Notes: a model not told the origin generated them from the letters alone. Positions 17,623 through 26,342 are shown, counted from the first letter of the stretch. The stretch is DNA of 64,000 nt from Boudabousia liubingyangii (GCF_001907245.1 NZ_MQSU01000003.1:62001-126000); one strand, 5' to 3'. Numbers and translations: made by a program.

Positions 17623-18570
17623 TTACTTAGCCTTGGTTAGTTCGCCGTCTTCCATGCGGTAGACCGCGTCCACGTGGTCGATTAGGCGCTCATCGTGGGT
17701 CACCATGATGATGCAGGTATCGTGTACCTTCGCCTGTTCACGTAGTAGCTCAGCGACCGCGAAGGCCTTCTTGGAGTCAAGGGCGGCGGTCGGTTCGTCC
17801 GCGAGGATCACGCTGGGGGTGGCGTACAGGGCGCGAGCAATCGCGGCACGCTGCTTTTCACCACCGGACAGGTCCGACTTGTACTTGTTCTTGAGCTTCA
17901 AGATGCCCAAGGATTCAAACAGTTCGTCGCGGTCCTTCTGAGTGTGACCGGGCTGGTTCTTGGTCTTTGCGACGCGATCGTACAGGTCAAGCTGTTCGTT
18001 CACGGTCAAGAAGGGGACCAGGTTAGCGGACTGCAGGATGAAGCCAATCTCATCCAGACGAGCCTTCGCGCGCTGCTTATCGCTTAGTTCGCTCAGGTCG
18101 CGGCCACCCACCTTGATGGTGCCACCGGTGGGGGTCTGTAGACCGCCAATGATGGTCAGCATGGTGGACTTGCCAGAACCGGACGGGCCGATCAACGCAA
18201 TGAACTCACCCTTGCGGGCGGTGAAATCAGTGGGCTTTAGGGCGTGAATGGTTTCGTCACCCTGGGTGAAGTCCTTGTAAATGCCCTTCATTTCCACGAT
18301 GATTTCGCCCTTTTCAGAGCTGTCCTCAGAGTCCTTTTCGGCGGCTTCTGGGGCGCTTTCTTCTGCCGAGGCCGCTTCCGCTTCTTTTTCTGCCAAGGGG
18401 GCAGTTTCAGTTTCCGTAGCTTCTGCTACCGGAGCTTCCTGGGTGGCTTCTGCAGGGCTTTCCTCTACCTGGTTTTCGGTAGTGGCTTGTGCTTCTGCAC
18501 GGGCCTTTTCGGCTTCCTCTTGGACCCGTAGTTCGCGACGGGAAGGAATGTGGTTAGGATCGATATTCAT
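17623..18570 (-). CDS. MacB/LolD-like ABC transporter ATPase with acidic N-terminal extension
   Basis: A 315-residue ATPase of the FtsE/LolD/MacB class: Walker A GPSGSGKST near residue 131, signature LSGGEKQR near 234, Walker B VILADEPTAALD near 255, H-loop VTHDERL near 290. The first ~95 residues are not part of the fold. They begin NIDPNHIPSRRELRVQEEAEKA, containing a SRRELR motif that recurs at the N-termini of many actinobacterial envelope proteins, and continue as a Glu/Ala-rich probably disordered stretch. The gene starts 10 nt after the permease gene with GAGG upstream. Drives the adjacent FtsX-like permease. Confidence 0.9.
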   Translation of the reverse strand: MNIDPNHIPSRRELRVQEEAEKARAEAQATTENQVEESPAEATQEAPVAEATETETAPLAEKEAEAASAEESAPEAAEKDSEDSSEKGEIIVEMKGIYKDFTQGDETIHALKPTDFTARKGEFIALIGPSGSGKSTMLTIIGGLQTPTGGTIKVGGRDLSELSDKQRAKARLDEIGFILQSANLVPFLTVNEQLDLYDRVAKTKNQPGHTQKDRDELFESLGILKLKNKYKSDLSGGEKQRAAIARALYATPSVILADEPTAALDSKKAFAVAELLREQAKVHDTCIIMVTHDERLIDHVDAVYRMEDGELTKAK

Positions 18571-18580
18571 TTTAATAACC

Positions 18581-19633
18581 TCACTTCAGCGCGATTAGCG
18601 GATCGATACGGGTAGCAGAGATGACAGAGAAGGCAGCGCCAATCAGGCTGAAGACCACCATGACGGCCCCAATAATGCCGAACAGCATCCACGGGACAGA
18701 GAAAGGTACGCCCTCGGGCATAGCGGCGGCGGTACCCAAAGTAATGGCGACGGCCAAGACGGAACCGAAAATCGAAAGGATCGCGGTCTGCCACATAACG
18801 GACATGCCGATCGTGCCATTGCCAATACCCTGCGCCTTCATGACGCCAAACAGGCGACGCTTTTGCAGGGTAAGGACGTAAACGAAGACGCCCAAAATGA
18901 CGGCAGAAACCACAATCAAAGCGCCCACCATTAGTGCGAAGGTTAGGTTCTGAGCCTTCACGCCGGGGATATTGTCAATGAATTCCTTGCTGGTTTCAGC
19001 CTTCACCTTCGCGCCATCTAGACCGTTCTGGTCCGGGGTGCCCTTAGTGGCGATTGCGGAAACGGCGTTCTTGTACTGAATGCCGGTGGTCTGCCAATCG
19101 GGAATGTCCATGTAAACGATCGGGTAGGAACTGTAGGTCATATTGTGGGTGAAGCCCACGATCTTCAGGTCCTCGTCAGACTGGGTGGTCTTAATGGTGG
19201 AGCCCAGTTCGTAACCGTCCTGCTTGAGGGAGTCGTTTGCGACAACCTCGTGTGGGTCGGCGTACATGCGGCCCTCAGTAACCTTTGGGGCGGTGAAAGA
19301 ATCAGGAGCCATACCGAAAGCGAAGGTGGTGACCTGCTCGTCGGAAGACTTTTCTAGAGTTAAAGGGGAAAGGCCAATCAAGGAAACCTTGTCCGCGGTA
19401 ACTTTGCGGGCGTCGGTGATGGGGATGATTGAAGCCTGAACGGAGTCGTTAGAGTTTTCAGCCAGCGCGATATGGTCAGCATCCCAAGCGCTAATGCCCT
19501 GGGACATGATGGTCATCAGACCGACGGCTAGGCCGGTAAGGAAGAATACTAGGATTCCTACTAGGGTAATAACGGCCGTGATTAGGCCGAAGTGTTTTTT
19601 GTTGCGCTTAATTTCGCGTAACGCCAGGAACAT
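18581..19633 (-). CDS. FtsX/MacB-like ABC transporter permease
   Basis: About 350 residues, with an N-terminal helix (LITAVITLVGILVFFLTGLAVGL), a large extracellular domain to about residue 215, then three helices: the classical FtsX/MacB_PCD layout. ATG 19633 is chosen because GGAGG lies 6 nt upstream, in preference to 19657. Such systems usually export peptides or lipids or act as mechanotransmitters; no periplasmic adaptor gene is adjacent, as expected for a Gram-positive. An inverted repeat 33 nt upstream of the start resembles the operators of the TetR gene at 38 kb. Confidence 0.88.
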   Translation of the reverse strand: MFLALREIKRNKKHFGLITAVITLVGILVFFLTGLAVGLMTIMSQGISAWDADHIALAENSNDSVQASIIPITDARKVTADKVSLIGLSPLTLEKSSDEQVTTFAFGMAPDSFTAPKVTEGRMYADPHEVVANDSLKQDGYELGSTIKTTQSDEDLKIVGFTHNMTYSSYPIVYMDIPDWQTTGIQYKNAVSAIATKGTPDQNGLDGAKVKAETSKEFIDNIPGVKAQNLTFALMVGALIVVSAVILGVFVYVLTLQKRRLFGVMKAQGIGNGTIGMSVMWQTAILSIFGSVLAVAITLGTAAAMPEGVPFSVPWMLFGIIGAVMVVFSLIGAAFSVISATRIDPLIALK

Positions 19634-19665
19634 TTTGCCTCCAATATTTAATAACACAACTATTG

Positions 19666-19678
19666 TGACAATGTGTCA
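19666..19678. promoter_or_regulatory. TetR-like operator candidate upstream of FtsX-type ABC operon
   Basis: TGACA-ATG-TGTCA followed by TAA. The two operators at the tetR gene have the same outer elements (TGACA and TGTCATAA) but a 6 bp centre instead of 3. Regulation by that TetR protein is a hypothesis. Confidence 0.35.
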
Positions 19679-19780
19679 TAAAATATTGCAAGGGCAAGGC
19701 TCACTAAACCCCTGTGTGATCGGGCACCTTGTATGTTAGATAGGCAATAAAAGGCGAAAAATAAGTGTTTTGGCCGACTC

Positions 19781-20113
19781 TTACTGAGCGGAAGCGGGCA
19801 TAGTCTGCACGGCAGTACCAGTCACGTTGACCATGATCATCGTGCCATTGCTCAAACCCGTGTAGTCAATCCTCACGCCCACAATCGCGTTCGCACCCAC
19901 CTGCTGGGCGCGCTCCACCATCTCACCAATCGCGGACTCGCGAGCCTGGATGACCTCATCCTCATAGCCAGCCGAACGACCACCAAAAATATTACGCATG
20001 CCCGCGCCCAGGTCACGCAGCGCGTTAATGCCGGAAACGACCTCGCCAGAAACCAAACCTAGGTACCGAGTAATAACCTGGCCTTCAACATGGTCGGTAG
20101 TAGTTGCAATCAT
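19781..20113 (-). CDS. YbjQ/UPF0145 family protein
   Basis: Small cytoplasmic protein (110 residues) of the YbjQ family, with the typical beginning MIATTTDHVEGQVITRYLGLVSGEVV and the conserved block QQVGANAIVGVRIDY. Function is not established; homologues form pentameric rings. ATG 20113 fits the family start and AAAGGA lies upstream; the in-frame ATG at 20140 would add nine unrelated residues. Monocistronic by layout. Confidence 0.9.
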   Translation of the reverse strand: MIATTTDHVEGQVITRYLGLVSGEVVSGINALRDLGAGMRNIFGGRSAGYEDEVIQARESAIGEMVERAQQVGANAIVGVRIDYTGLSNGTMIMVNVTGTAVQTMPASAQ

Positions 20114-20428
20114 GGGGGAGTCCTTTAACTCTGGGGCCAAAACGGGCCGCGAATACAGTAACGAACAGCGACATCACTGTCCTTAAGAGGCATTTTATGC
20201 CCACCAAAGCACATTTGCCTAAATCCACACTGCTGCGATTAGTGTATTGACCCGCAGGCCGCTACAATGCTTCCTGAGGTTAATGACATGCAGTGACGTG
20301 TCGCCCTTAGAAAAGGCGCCAACTTGGGACAGCCTGCCCGCGCCCTCGGGAATGACGAGGTCGCCCGGTAAGTCCCCATAAAGAGCCGGATCCCGGGGGC
20401 GATGCAGCCCTTATCGGAAAGGAATCCA
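20114..20428 (+). promoter_or_regulatory. 315 nt gap with promoter and long leader of the uracil permease gene
   Basis: TACAAT at 20263-20268 could be a -10 box, but no well-spaced -35 is visible. The roughly 150 nt leader can form hairpins, the clearest being GACATG/CGTGTC around 20288-20305, and GC-rich pairings near the ribosome-binding site. I could not match it to a known riboswitch or PyrR site. Attenuation is possible but unproven. Confidence 0.35.
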
Positions 20429-21814
20429 ATGGCCGCCTCCCCTAAACCCTCACACCCCTTCTCTTGGAACCTACACGGCGATGGCCGCAAAATCGGCCCC
20501 GGCGAAGTAGTACTTCCCTCAGAGCGCCTAGCCTGGCCGCTCACCATCGGTATTGGCCTACAGCACGTGATCGCCATGTTCGGCGCCACCTTCCTAGTGC
20601 CCCTACTGACCGGCTTCGACCCGTCCACCACCCTATTCTTCACCGGCGTGGGCACCCTCCTGTTCATCCTGATCACCGCCGGGCGCCTACCCTCATACCT
20701 AGGCTCCAGCTTCGCGCTACTAGCCCCCATCGGGGCCGTCACCGGCTACGTCATTGACGGCGGCGTCCCGTTAGACTCCCACAAGCAGGCCCTAGCCCAG
20801 GGTGGCATTATCTCCGTCGGCCTGACCCTAGCGGTCATCGGCATCATCGTGCACTTCGCCGGAGCCGGCTGGATCGACAAGCTCATGCCCCCGGTAGTGA
20901 CCGGCGCGATCGTGGCCCTAATCGGCTTCAACCTGGCCCCCGCCGCCTGGGGTTCCGTCCAGAAAGCCCCCGTCACCGCGGTTATCACCATCGTCTCCAT
21001 CCTGCTGATCACCGTCCTGTTCAAGGGCATCATTGGCCGCCTGTCCATCCTGATCGGCGTGCTCATCGGTTACGTGGCCGCCATGATCCAGGGCGAAGTT
21101 AACTTCGAAGCGATCAGCAACGCCCCGATCGTGGGCCTCCCGGCTTTCCACGCCCCGGCCTTCGACCCCTCCACCCTGGGTCTGTTCATCCCCGTCGTCC
21201 TAGTCCTAATCGCAGAAAACGTCGGCCACGTTAAGTCCGTGTCCGCCATGACCGGCGAAAACCTAGACGACGTCACCGGCCGCGCACTATTCGCCGACGG
21301 TCTATCCACCGTCCTAGCCGGTACCGGTGGCGGTTCCGGTACCACCACCTACGCGGAAAACATTGGCGTTATGGCCGCTACCCGCGTTTACTCCACCGCT
21401 GCTTACGTGGTGGCTGCGATTACCGCCCTGGGCCTATCCATGTTCCCCAAGTTCGGTGCCATCATCGCGACCATCCCCGCCGGCGTGCTGGGTGGGGCCG
21501 CGACCGTCCTCTACGGCATGATCGGCATGCTGGGCGTCCGCATCTGGGTTCAGAACCGCGTGGACTTCGCTGACCCGGTAAACCTAAACACCGCCGCGGT
21601 TTCCATGATTGTGGCCATCGCGAACTACTCCCTCACCATTGGGGGCGCAAAGTTCGAAGGTATCGCCATTGGTTCTGCCTGCGCGATTGTCATCTACCAC
21701 GTCATGCGTTGGGTATCTAAGGTTCGTGGCACTCGCCTAGAGGCCGCTAGCCCGGCTTCCGCCCCGGCTGGTGCGGACCTCGACTCTGAGGCTTACCGTA
21801 ACCGTCACGCCTGA
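20429..21814 (+). CDS. uraA: Uracil permease (NCS2 family)
   Basis: Nucleobase:cation symporter of about 461 residues and 12-14 hydrophobic segments. Family landmarks are GIGLQHVIAMFGATFLVPLLTGF near the N-terminus, the substrate-site LIAENVGHVKSVSAMTGEN (Glu-His pair), and GGSGTTTYAENIGVMAATRVYS, which together mark uracil/xanthine permeases, with the NIGVMA form typical of uracil carriers. ATG 20429 has AAAGGA upstream and is preferred over 20402. The C-terminal tail is hydrophilic and Ala-rich. Imports uracil for salvage. The gene symbol is by family and not certain (pyrP is an equivalent name). Confidence 0.9.
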   Translation: MAASPKPSHPFSWNLHGDGRKIGPGEVVLPSERLAWPLTIGIGLQHVIAMFGATFLVPLLTGFDPSTTLFFTGVGTLLFILITAGRLPSYLGSSFALLAPIGAVTGYVIDGGVPLDSHKQALAQGGIISVGLTLAVIGIIVHFAGAGWIDKLMPPVVTGAIVALIGFNLAPAAWGSVQKAPVTAVITIVSILLITVLFKGIIGRLSILIGVLIGYVAAMIQGEVNFEAISNAPIVGLPAFHAPAFDPSTLGLFIPVVLVLIAENVGHVKSVSAMTGENLDDVTGRALFADGLSTVLAGTGGGSGTTTYAENIGVMAATRVYSTAAYVVAAITALGLSMFPKFGAIIATIPAGVLGGAATVLYGMIGMLGVRIWVQNRVDFADPVNLNTAAVSMIVAIANYSLTIGGAKFEGIAIGSACAIVIYHVMRWVSKVRGTRLEAASPASAPAGADLDSEAYRNRHA

Positions 21815-22102
21815 GCGTAGATTCTTTTTCCCGAGGACGCCTCCCACCAAGACGCGCCGGCACCTTTCCGGGTGCTTGCGTGCAAAGTGCGGGGGCCTCC
21901 TCGTCCTTTATTTGCCTTTGCGTGTGCTGACTTTGTGGAGGCGGTTCAACGCAGGCTAAACTGCAGGAAATCAAGGTGGATGAACTGGGTAAGGTTTACC
22001 CGGAAACTTGGAGCCCTTGGCGGCAAGTCCCTTAAAGCAGGAAGTGCTCGACCCCTGTGGTGGAGGCTATAAAATCGGCGCGCTGTCCGGTAGAATCAGT
22101 AC

Positions 22103-22495
22103 ATGGACACTAAGACTCTGCTTTTCATCTCTAAGGGCGGCACGAATGCGGCCATTGCGGCACTGTTTGTGCGCGCTGCCAATAAGGAAGGCGTAGAAGC
22201 TTTCGCGGCCTACACTGACCCGCAACTAAACGAACTAGACGGTACCGTCGCCACCATTCTGGCCGAGGATGGCCTAGACCTGACCGAGGTTACGCCCCTA
22301 TTTTTGGGGGACGACCTAACCAAGTACGCCACCCACATCATTAACCTAAGCACTAACGTGGAAAGCGACAAGCCCACTTATCACTGGGAGATGGCCACAA
22401 CCGATGGCCGGGATATCCCGCAGATCCGTCAGATGTTGGAAGAGCTACGCTGGGAAATTAAGGGACTGCTCGAAGAGCTAACCCACCCGCACTGA
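22103..22495 (+). CDS. Degenerate LMW-phosphatase/arsenate-reductase-like protein
   Basis: A 130-residue protein that aligns along its length with the ArsC/low-molecular-weight tyrosine phosphatase fold. Similar blocks are an initial beta strand and loop, DGLDLTEVTPLFLGDD, an internal IINLST strand, and a C-terminal IRQMLEELRWEIKGLLEEL helix. The catalytic C-x5-R loop is missing: where CVHNAGRS would be expected the sequence reads ISKGGTNAA, with no Cys or Arg. It therefore cannot do the normal thiol chemistry; a binding or regulatory role is possible. TAGAAT lies 6 nt before the ATG, indicating a leaderless transcript. Family placement is by eye and moderately sure. Confidence 0.65.
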   Translation: MDTKTLLFISKGGTNAAIAALFVRAANKEGVEAFAAYTDPQLNELDGTVATILAEDGLDLTEVTPLFLGDDLTKYATHIINLSTNVESDKPTYHWEMATTDGRDIPQIRQMLEELRWEIKGLLEELTHPH

Positions 22496-22561
22496 ACCGG
22501 GGCGCTGGTCGCCACGCAGAGTTGAGTCCTGCTGGTCAGATAATGGTTCACTAGGTTTATT

Positions 22562-22599
22562 AGTTAAGGCGCCTACCCTTTGGGGCTGGCGCCTTAACT
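22562..22599. terminator. Strong 12 bp stem-loop
   Basis: AGTTAAGGCGCC and GGCGCCTTAACT form a perfect 12 bp inverted repeat around a 14 nt loop that itself contains CCC/GGG. No T run follows, so it may be an RNA-stabilising or non-canonical terminator element for the gene ending at 22495. Confidence 0.55.
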
Positions 22600-22761
22600 G
22601 TTCATTGGATCCCCTTAACTAGGGAAGTCTTTGGTGACTGCGGTAGATGCTATCCCATTTGGGTGAAAAAAGAATTGGGTATCCAGTCCTATGTGACCAG
22701 TTTCTTTATTGACTGGGCAGATTTTCAGTAGCAGGGGAGTGGCTCCAGCACATCGGCGGCC

Positions 22762-22791
22762 TTGACGTGACTAGGGCTTAGGCACGATACT
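22762..22791 (+). promoter_or_regulatory. Predicted promoter of thrB
   Basis: TTGACG (22762-22767), 18 nt spacer, GATACT (22786-22791). This gives an mRNA leader of about 85 nt before thrB. The rest of the 388 nt gap between 22496 and 22883 holds only the stem-loop at 22562 and no convincing ORF. Confidence 0.55.
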
Positions 22792-22883
22792 CGAAAGCAG
22801 AAAACTTGCCCACCGTGTAACGCAGCTAAGGCAGCTGAAACCTTAAGATAGCTGGAAAAGAAAACATAAATAGGAGTGATTCG

Positions 22884-23837
22884 ATGTCCCAGCAGCTAGT
22901 GGAAACCACTGACCGCCCACAGGTTGAACCATTCCGGGTGACGGTCCCGGCCACCAGCGCCAACCTAGGACCCGGCTTTGACTGCCTAGGCATCGCCCTG
23001 GGTCTATACAACCGTTTCGACTGCACTCCCGCCCAAAACTTTGAAATCACCGGGGTGGAACGCACCTACGCCGGCCCCGATAACCTATTCTGGCGAGCCT
23101 TCAACGCCACCCGCGAAGTCATTATCGAACGCGGACTACCGGACCCCGGCCAGCTACAGGTCAAGTTCGACGCGGAAATCCCCAACGGCCGCGGCCTGGG
23201 TTCTTCCGCCGCGCTCTTCGTTGGTGGGGCAACCGCCGCGAACCACATGGCCGGTAACCCGCTTACCCCGCAGGAACTCTTCGAAATCTGCGCGACCCTA
23301 GAGGGGCACCCAGATAACGTGGCCCCGGCCCTCTTCGGTGGCATGACCGCCAGTTTCCGCGAGGGCACTGACGTTTACGCCTACCAGCTGGACCTAGACC
23401 GCCGCTTCTTCTTCACTGCCCTGATCCCGGACTTTACGGTCATCCCGGACCAGAGTCGCGCGGTCCTACCAGAGCGCCTACCCATCCCGGATGCGGTCTA
23501 CAGTCTGTCCCGCGCCGTGGTCCTATCCCACGCTTTTGGGGCCGGCGATGCCGAGGTCGTGTCCGCCGCCCTTTCTGACCGGATCCATGAGCCTTACCGA
23601 GGGCGCCTAATTTCGGACCTAGCAGAGATCCGCGCCCGCATTCTGGGTCAGGGCGCTCTGGGCGTGACCATTTCGGGTTCGGGTTCGACCTTGCTGGTGG
23701 TTTGGGATGCGGCCGGGGAGCGCGAAGTCCCCGAAGCTAAAGACCTACCCTTGGATGGTTTGACTGCCACTTGGACCGCTAAGGATCTGCCCGTGCACAT
23801 GGGCGGCCCTTTCGTAGACCCCCTGGGTGACCTGTAA
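22884..23837 (+). CDS. thrB: Homoserine kinase
   Basis: Phosphorylates homoserine in threonine synthesis. A GHMP-family kinase of 317 residues: VPATSANLGPGFDCLGIAL near residue 19, the ATP-binding loop PNGRGLGSSAALFVGG near 96, EGHPDNVAPALFGG near 140 and the C-terminal motif VTISGSGSTLLVV near 265. AGGAG precedes the ATG. It is alone here; hom and thrC are not in the window, which is less usual since thrB commonly sits with them in actinobacteria. Confidence 0.96.
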   Translation: MSQQLVETTDRPQVEPFRVTVPATSANLGPGFDCLGIALGLYNRFDCTPAQNFEITGVERTYAGPDNLFWRAFNATREVIIERGLPDPGQLQVKFDAEIPNGRGLGSSAALFVGGATAANHMAGNPLTPQELFEICATLEGHPDNVAPALFGGMTASFREGTDVYAYQLDLDRRFFFTALIPDFTVIPDQSRAVLPERLPIPDAVYSLSRAVVLSHAFGAGDAEVVSAALSDRIHEPYRGRLISDLAEIRARILGQGALGVTISGSGSTLLVVWDAAGEREVPEAKDLPLDGLTATWTAKDLPVHMGGPFVDPLGDL

Positions 23838-23976
23838 GTTTAAACGTACTTCGGACGTAGCCTGAGCGATTTCGAGGGGTTACGAAGAAGAGTTTTTGAA
23901 CTATGTGGACACTTTAGTAATAGTTACGACATCCACTTTGGGTCACATTTGAAAAGCTATTCAGTAATAGGACTTA

Positions 23977-24048
23977 CTTAGTTGAGCCTATTTGCTTGCA
24001 CGCGTTCGATAATCTCGATGTGTCGTCAGAAGCAAGGGTTCAACTAAG
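23977..24048 (+). terminator. Long imperfect hairpin downstream of thrB
   Basis: Arms CTTAGTTGA (23977-23985) and TCAACTAAG (24040-24048) are perfectly complementary, with further GCTT/AAGC pairing inside the 54 nt between them, followed by TCTTTTATT. It could end thrB transcription or be a structured RNA element. The rest of the 23838-24141 gap shows nothing recognisable. Confidence 0.4.
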
Positions 24049-24141
24049 AATCTTTTATTGTGTCCTAACTTTTCCAGAACGGGTGTATGTTTTTCGGTAG
24101 GAATACTCGGTGTGCGGCTCTATTGGATATATTATTTGCGT

Positions 24142-24591
24142 ATGAGTTGGTACACAGATCATGCTTGGTGGGCTTTAATCGTCGCAGTTCTTTCCGGCGG
24201 AGGAAATTTTTATTGGAACTGGAAAAATTCGAAGAACTCTGCAAAACCGAAATATGCGTTTGAAATTTATCAAGCCAAGAAAGCGGTTTTTCCTGAGAAA
24301 ACATGGATTCTAAAGAATACTGGTAGTAAACCCGCAATTGGAATCGAGATTTTCTTGTCCCCCGGATTTTTCCCCGAGGGCTGGGAATATCCGATCGAGC
24401 GTTTTCCCAATGAGCCAACTGATCTTTATCCAGGGGAGTTTTTAACATTCGGGATGGGAAAGTATGGAGAGTGGACACCCAAAGTAGATTTAAGATCTAG
24501 AATGCTATATCCGAGTCGGCTTTTGGTTTCTTGCAAGGGCTTGAAGAAACCCCTTACTGTCGCTGTATCTCTACCTGTAGTTGGAGATTGA
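24142..24591 (+). CDS. Hypothetical protein with one N-terminal membrane helix
   Basis: I do not recognise the family. From ATG 24142 (MSWYTDHAWWALIV) it is 149 residues: one hydrophobic helix at about 8-25, a short basic stretch (NWKNSKNSAKPK), then a soluble, probably extracytoplasmic or cytoplasmic beta-rich domain with ILKNTGSKPAIGIEIFLSPGF, reminiscent of small domains with immunoglobulin-like strands. TATTAT ends 6 nt before the ATG, consistent with a leaderless start; the longer frame from 24058 has an implausible N-terminus. It is AT-rich compared with thrB and opens a run of unrelated small genes, suggesting accessory DNA. Confidence 0.6.
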   Translation: MSWYTDHAWWALIVAVLSGGGNFYWNWKNSKNSAKPKYAFEIYQAKKAVFPEKTWILKNTGSKPAIGIEIFLSPGFFPEGWEYPIERFPNEPTDLYPGEFLTFGMGKYGEWTPKVDLRSRMLYPSRLLVSCKGLKKPLTVAVSLPVVGD

Positions 24592-24840
24592 TAACCAATT
24601 GCCTCTTCGGGGTAGTGAAGAATAAATAATACGAATGTTCCAAGGGTATGATTATTTATCTCAATTATTCTTCTGGAATCTACGCGAAAGTGATAGCTGT
24701 TCAGTGCCCGGAGTGCTTTGCCAAGAATCTGACAATAGCATCTTGGCGAGAATGGAATTATGCATCATACTGTCTGCCTGAATGAATAGAGGTGGAAATA
24801 CCTGTATCGGTGCAGGCTCGCACGCGAGCTAGGTTATGCC
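24592..24840. other. Intergenic stretch without a convincing gene
   Basis: AT-rich. It contains two overlapping short frames of 45-48 codons with no good start context, and a small hairpin GCTCG/CGAGC near 24818-24832 just before the next ORF. Nothing else is recognisable. Confidence 0.4.
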
Positions 24841-25101
24841 GTGAATGATGGTACTCGATACAGGAAAATCGAGACTAAAGCTGACGAAATTGCGGCAGGT
24901 CTATTTCTTGCCCGAGTCGAATACGCCTATGCTGGGATTATCTGCGAAGGCGTCCCCGGCACGATCGCAGCCGCACTTGATATGACTCTGAGTAGTGTTC
25001 AAGCTGCACGAAGGGTTTCTGAAAAACAACGAAGGATAGAGGAGTTTAAATGTTCTTTAAAGGAGTTAATGGTCAGATCGATTTTGATGGCCAGAAAGTA
25101 A
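24841..25101 (+). CDS. Possible small protein, helix-turn-helix-like
   Basis: An 86-codon frame from a GTG, overlapping the following DUF4429 gene by 52 nt in another frame. Codon use looks coding-like, and the segment GTIAAALDMTLSSVQAARRVSEKQRR could be a helix-turn-helix. The long overlap and absence of a clear ribosome-binding site keep it uncertain; it may instead be a fragment or chance frame. Confidence 0.35.
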   Translation: MNDGTRYRKIETKADEIAAGLFLARVEYAYAGIICEGVPGTIAAALDMTLSSVQAARRVSEKQRRIEEFKCSLKELMVRSILMARK

Positions 25102-25508
25102 CTATTACTCGTGAGGGTTTCATGGCTCGTGCTTCCCAGGGTCGGTCTAGTAAAGTCCTACACTTGCACCAGATTGCAGCGGTACAGTACAAGCCGCCGT
25201 CGCGCTTAGTGAATGGTTTTATTCAGTTTAGTGTTTCTGGTGAATTGTCTGAAAAGGTAGCTCTTAAAGGGCAGCGTACTAAAGCTGCAGCGCAGGATGA
25301 AAACGCTGTAATCCTATGGCATAAGCATAAGGAAGAAGCTGAAGCATTGGTTGATGCTATTAATGATGCTCTCGCTGCCCAACATCAGCCCACAGGCGAG
25401 GGAAGTTCTGCAGGAACTGATATTGAGAAGCTTGCTGAATTACACTCGCAGGGTATCCTTACCGATGAAGAGTTTGCCGCTGCTAAAGCAAAAGCGCTAG
25501 GGCTCTAA
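25050..25508 (+). CDS. DUF4429-SHOCT domain protein
   Basis: A 152-residue protein with an N-terminal PH-like DUF4429 domain (about residues 5-100: DFDGQKVTITREGF, KVLHLHQIAAVQYKPPSRLVNGFIQF) and a C-terminal SHOCT motif (about 122-150: IEKLAELHSQGILTDEEFAAAKAKALGL). SHOCT motifs are short oligomerisation elements often found at the ends of phage and membrane-associated proteins; precise function is unknown. AGGAG precedes the ATG. It sits in the AT-rich accessory block. Confidence 0.85.
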   Translation: MFFKGVNGQIDFDGQKVTITREGFMARASQGRSSKVLHLHQIAAVQYKPPSRLVNGFIQFSVSGELSEKVALKGQRTKAAAQDENAVILWHKHKEEAEALVDAINDALAAQHQPTGEGSSAGTDIEKLAELHSQGILTDEEFAAAKAKALGL

Positions 25509-25717
25509 ATCTCGAGCCGCTCCGACTACTTTTAGGTTAATTCTTCGCCGCGTCGTGGTGTTCAGTTTTAATAGTGTAGTGCGATCGATATATAAATGTG
25601 GTCACCACAGGCTATGAGTGTGGCGTAGGTTGTGTCCTGTTTATGCGCTCATGGTAAGGCACATGATGTAGGCTAGGGAATTTTAACTTGTTCATGAATT
25701 AGACGGTCGAATTCATT

Positions 25718-26134
25718 ATGTTTGAAAATCTTCGGAAGAATTTTTTAAAGGGCGCAACTGATGCCCTAGGGATTGCGATCAGTATTGCCCTGATGCTGGT
25801 CTTGCCGCTGGCACTTTCCGCGGTGGCCCTTTGGGTGCTGTGGCAATTCCATGGGCTTAATCTGACCTTTGGGTTTGGGGTAATCTTCTTTGCATCCACC
25901 ATTATTGGCTTCCTGCTTCAGGTGGGGGTGTCAGATTTCTTAGACCGAATGGTCGAAATGTATGTCCAGCGTAAAGCCCTAGCGGTGGTCGTTGACTTTA
26001 TTCTGGGGGTTCTGATCTTCCAGTTGGCTTATGCCTTTATCCTGCCCGGCATGCAATCCCTCTACGCCGCTGTTTATGTGGTGGTAATCGAAGTGGTTCT
26101 AATGCTGCTCTTTGATCTTGACAGCATTTCTTAA
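25718..26134 (+). CDS. Small integral membrane protein
   Basis: A 138-residue protein with four hydrophobic segments (about residues 18-45, 50-75, 88-108 and 112-132) and a short basic N-terminus. I recognise no family. The charged loop SDFLDRMVEMYVQRK between helices 2 and 3 lies on one side. GC content is nearer to core genes than its neighbours. No clear ribosome-binding site precedes the ATG. Function unknown. Confidence 0.65.
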   Translation: MFENLRKNFLKGATDALGIAISIALMLVLPLALSAVALWVLWQFHGLNLTFGFGVIFFASTIIGFLLQVGVSDFLDRMVEMYVQRKALAVVVDFILGVLIFQLAYAFILPGMQSLYAAVYVVVIEVVLMLLFDLDSIS

Positions 26135-26342
26135 CCTAGCTGCTCCGATTTTCTTTTGCTTATAGATTCTGAAACAGTAGGGTGCAATAAAACATAGTGA
26201 TACTAACAAAGTACGTAGGATGGGTGTTGATCACTGTTTGAATTCTGCCTCTAGTATGAGTAGTGAAGAAAACCTAGTTATATCTAAGCCATTTTTAATT
26301 TAGTTTTAGCTCAGGTTTTGCCTGGAAGGGATGAGGGTTTTA

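Noticed and set aside
20114-20428. Riboswitch upstream of the uracil permease
   Set aside because: Hairpins exist, but I could match none to the core of a known riboswitch class; kept only as a structured leader.
20239-20742. 167-codon minus-strand frame opposite the uracil permease
   Set aside because: Overlaps a well-supported membrane transporter gene and has an Arg/Pro/Ser-rich, non-protein-like composition.
24634-24785. Two overlapping 45-48 codon frames, one with a CPEC motif
   Set aside because: No suitable ribosome-binding site or promoter and neither frame extends; probably chance.
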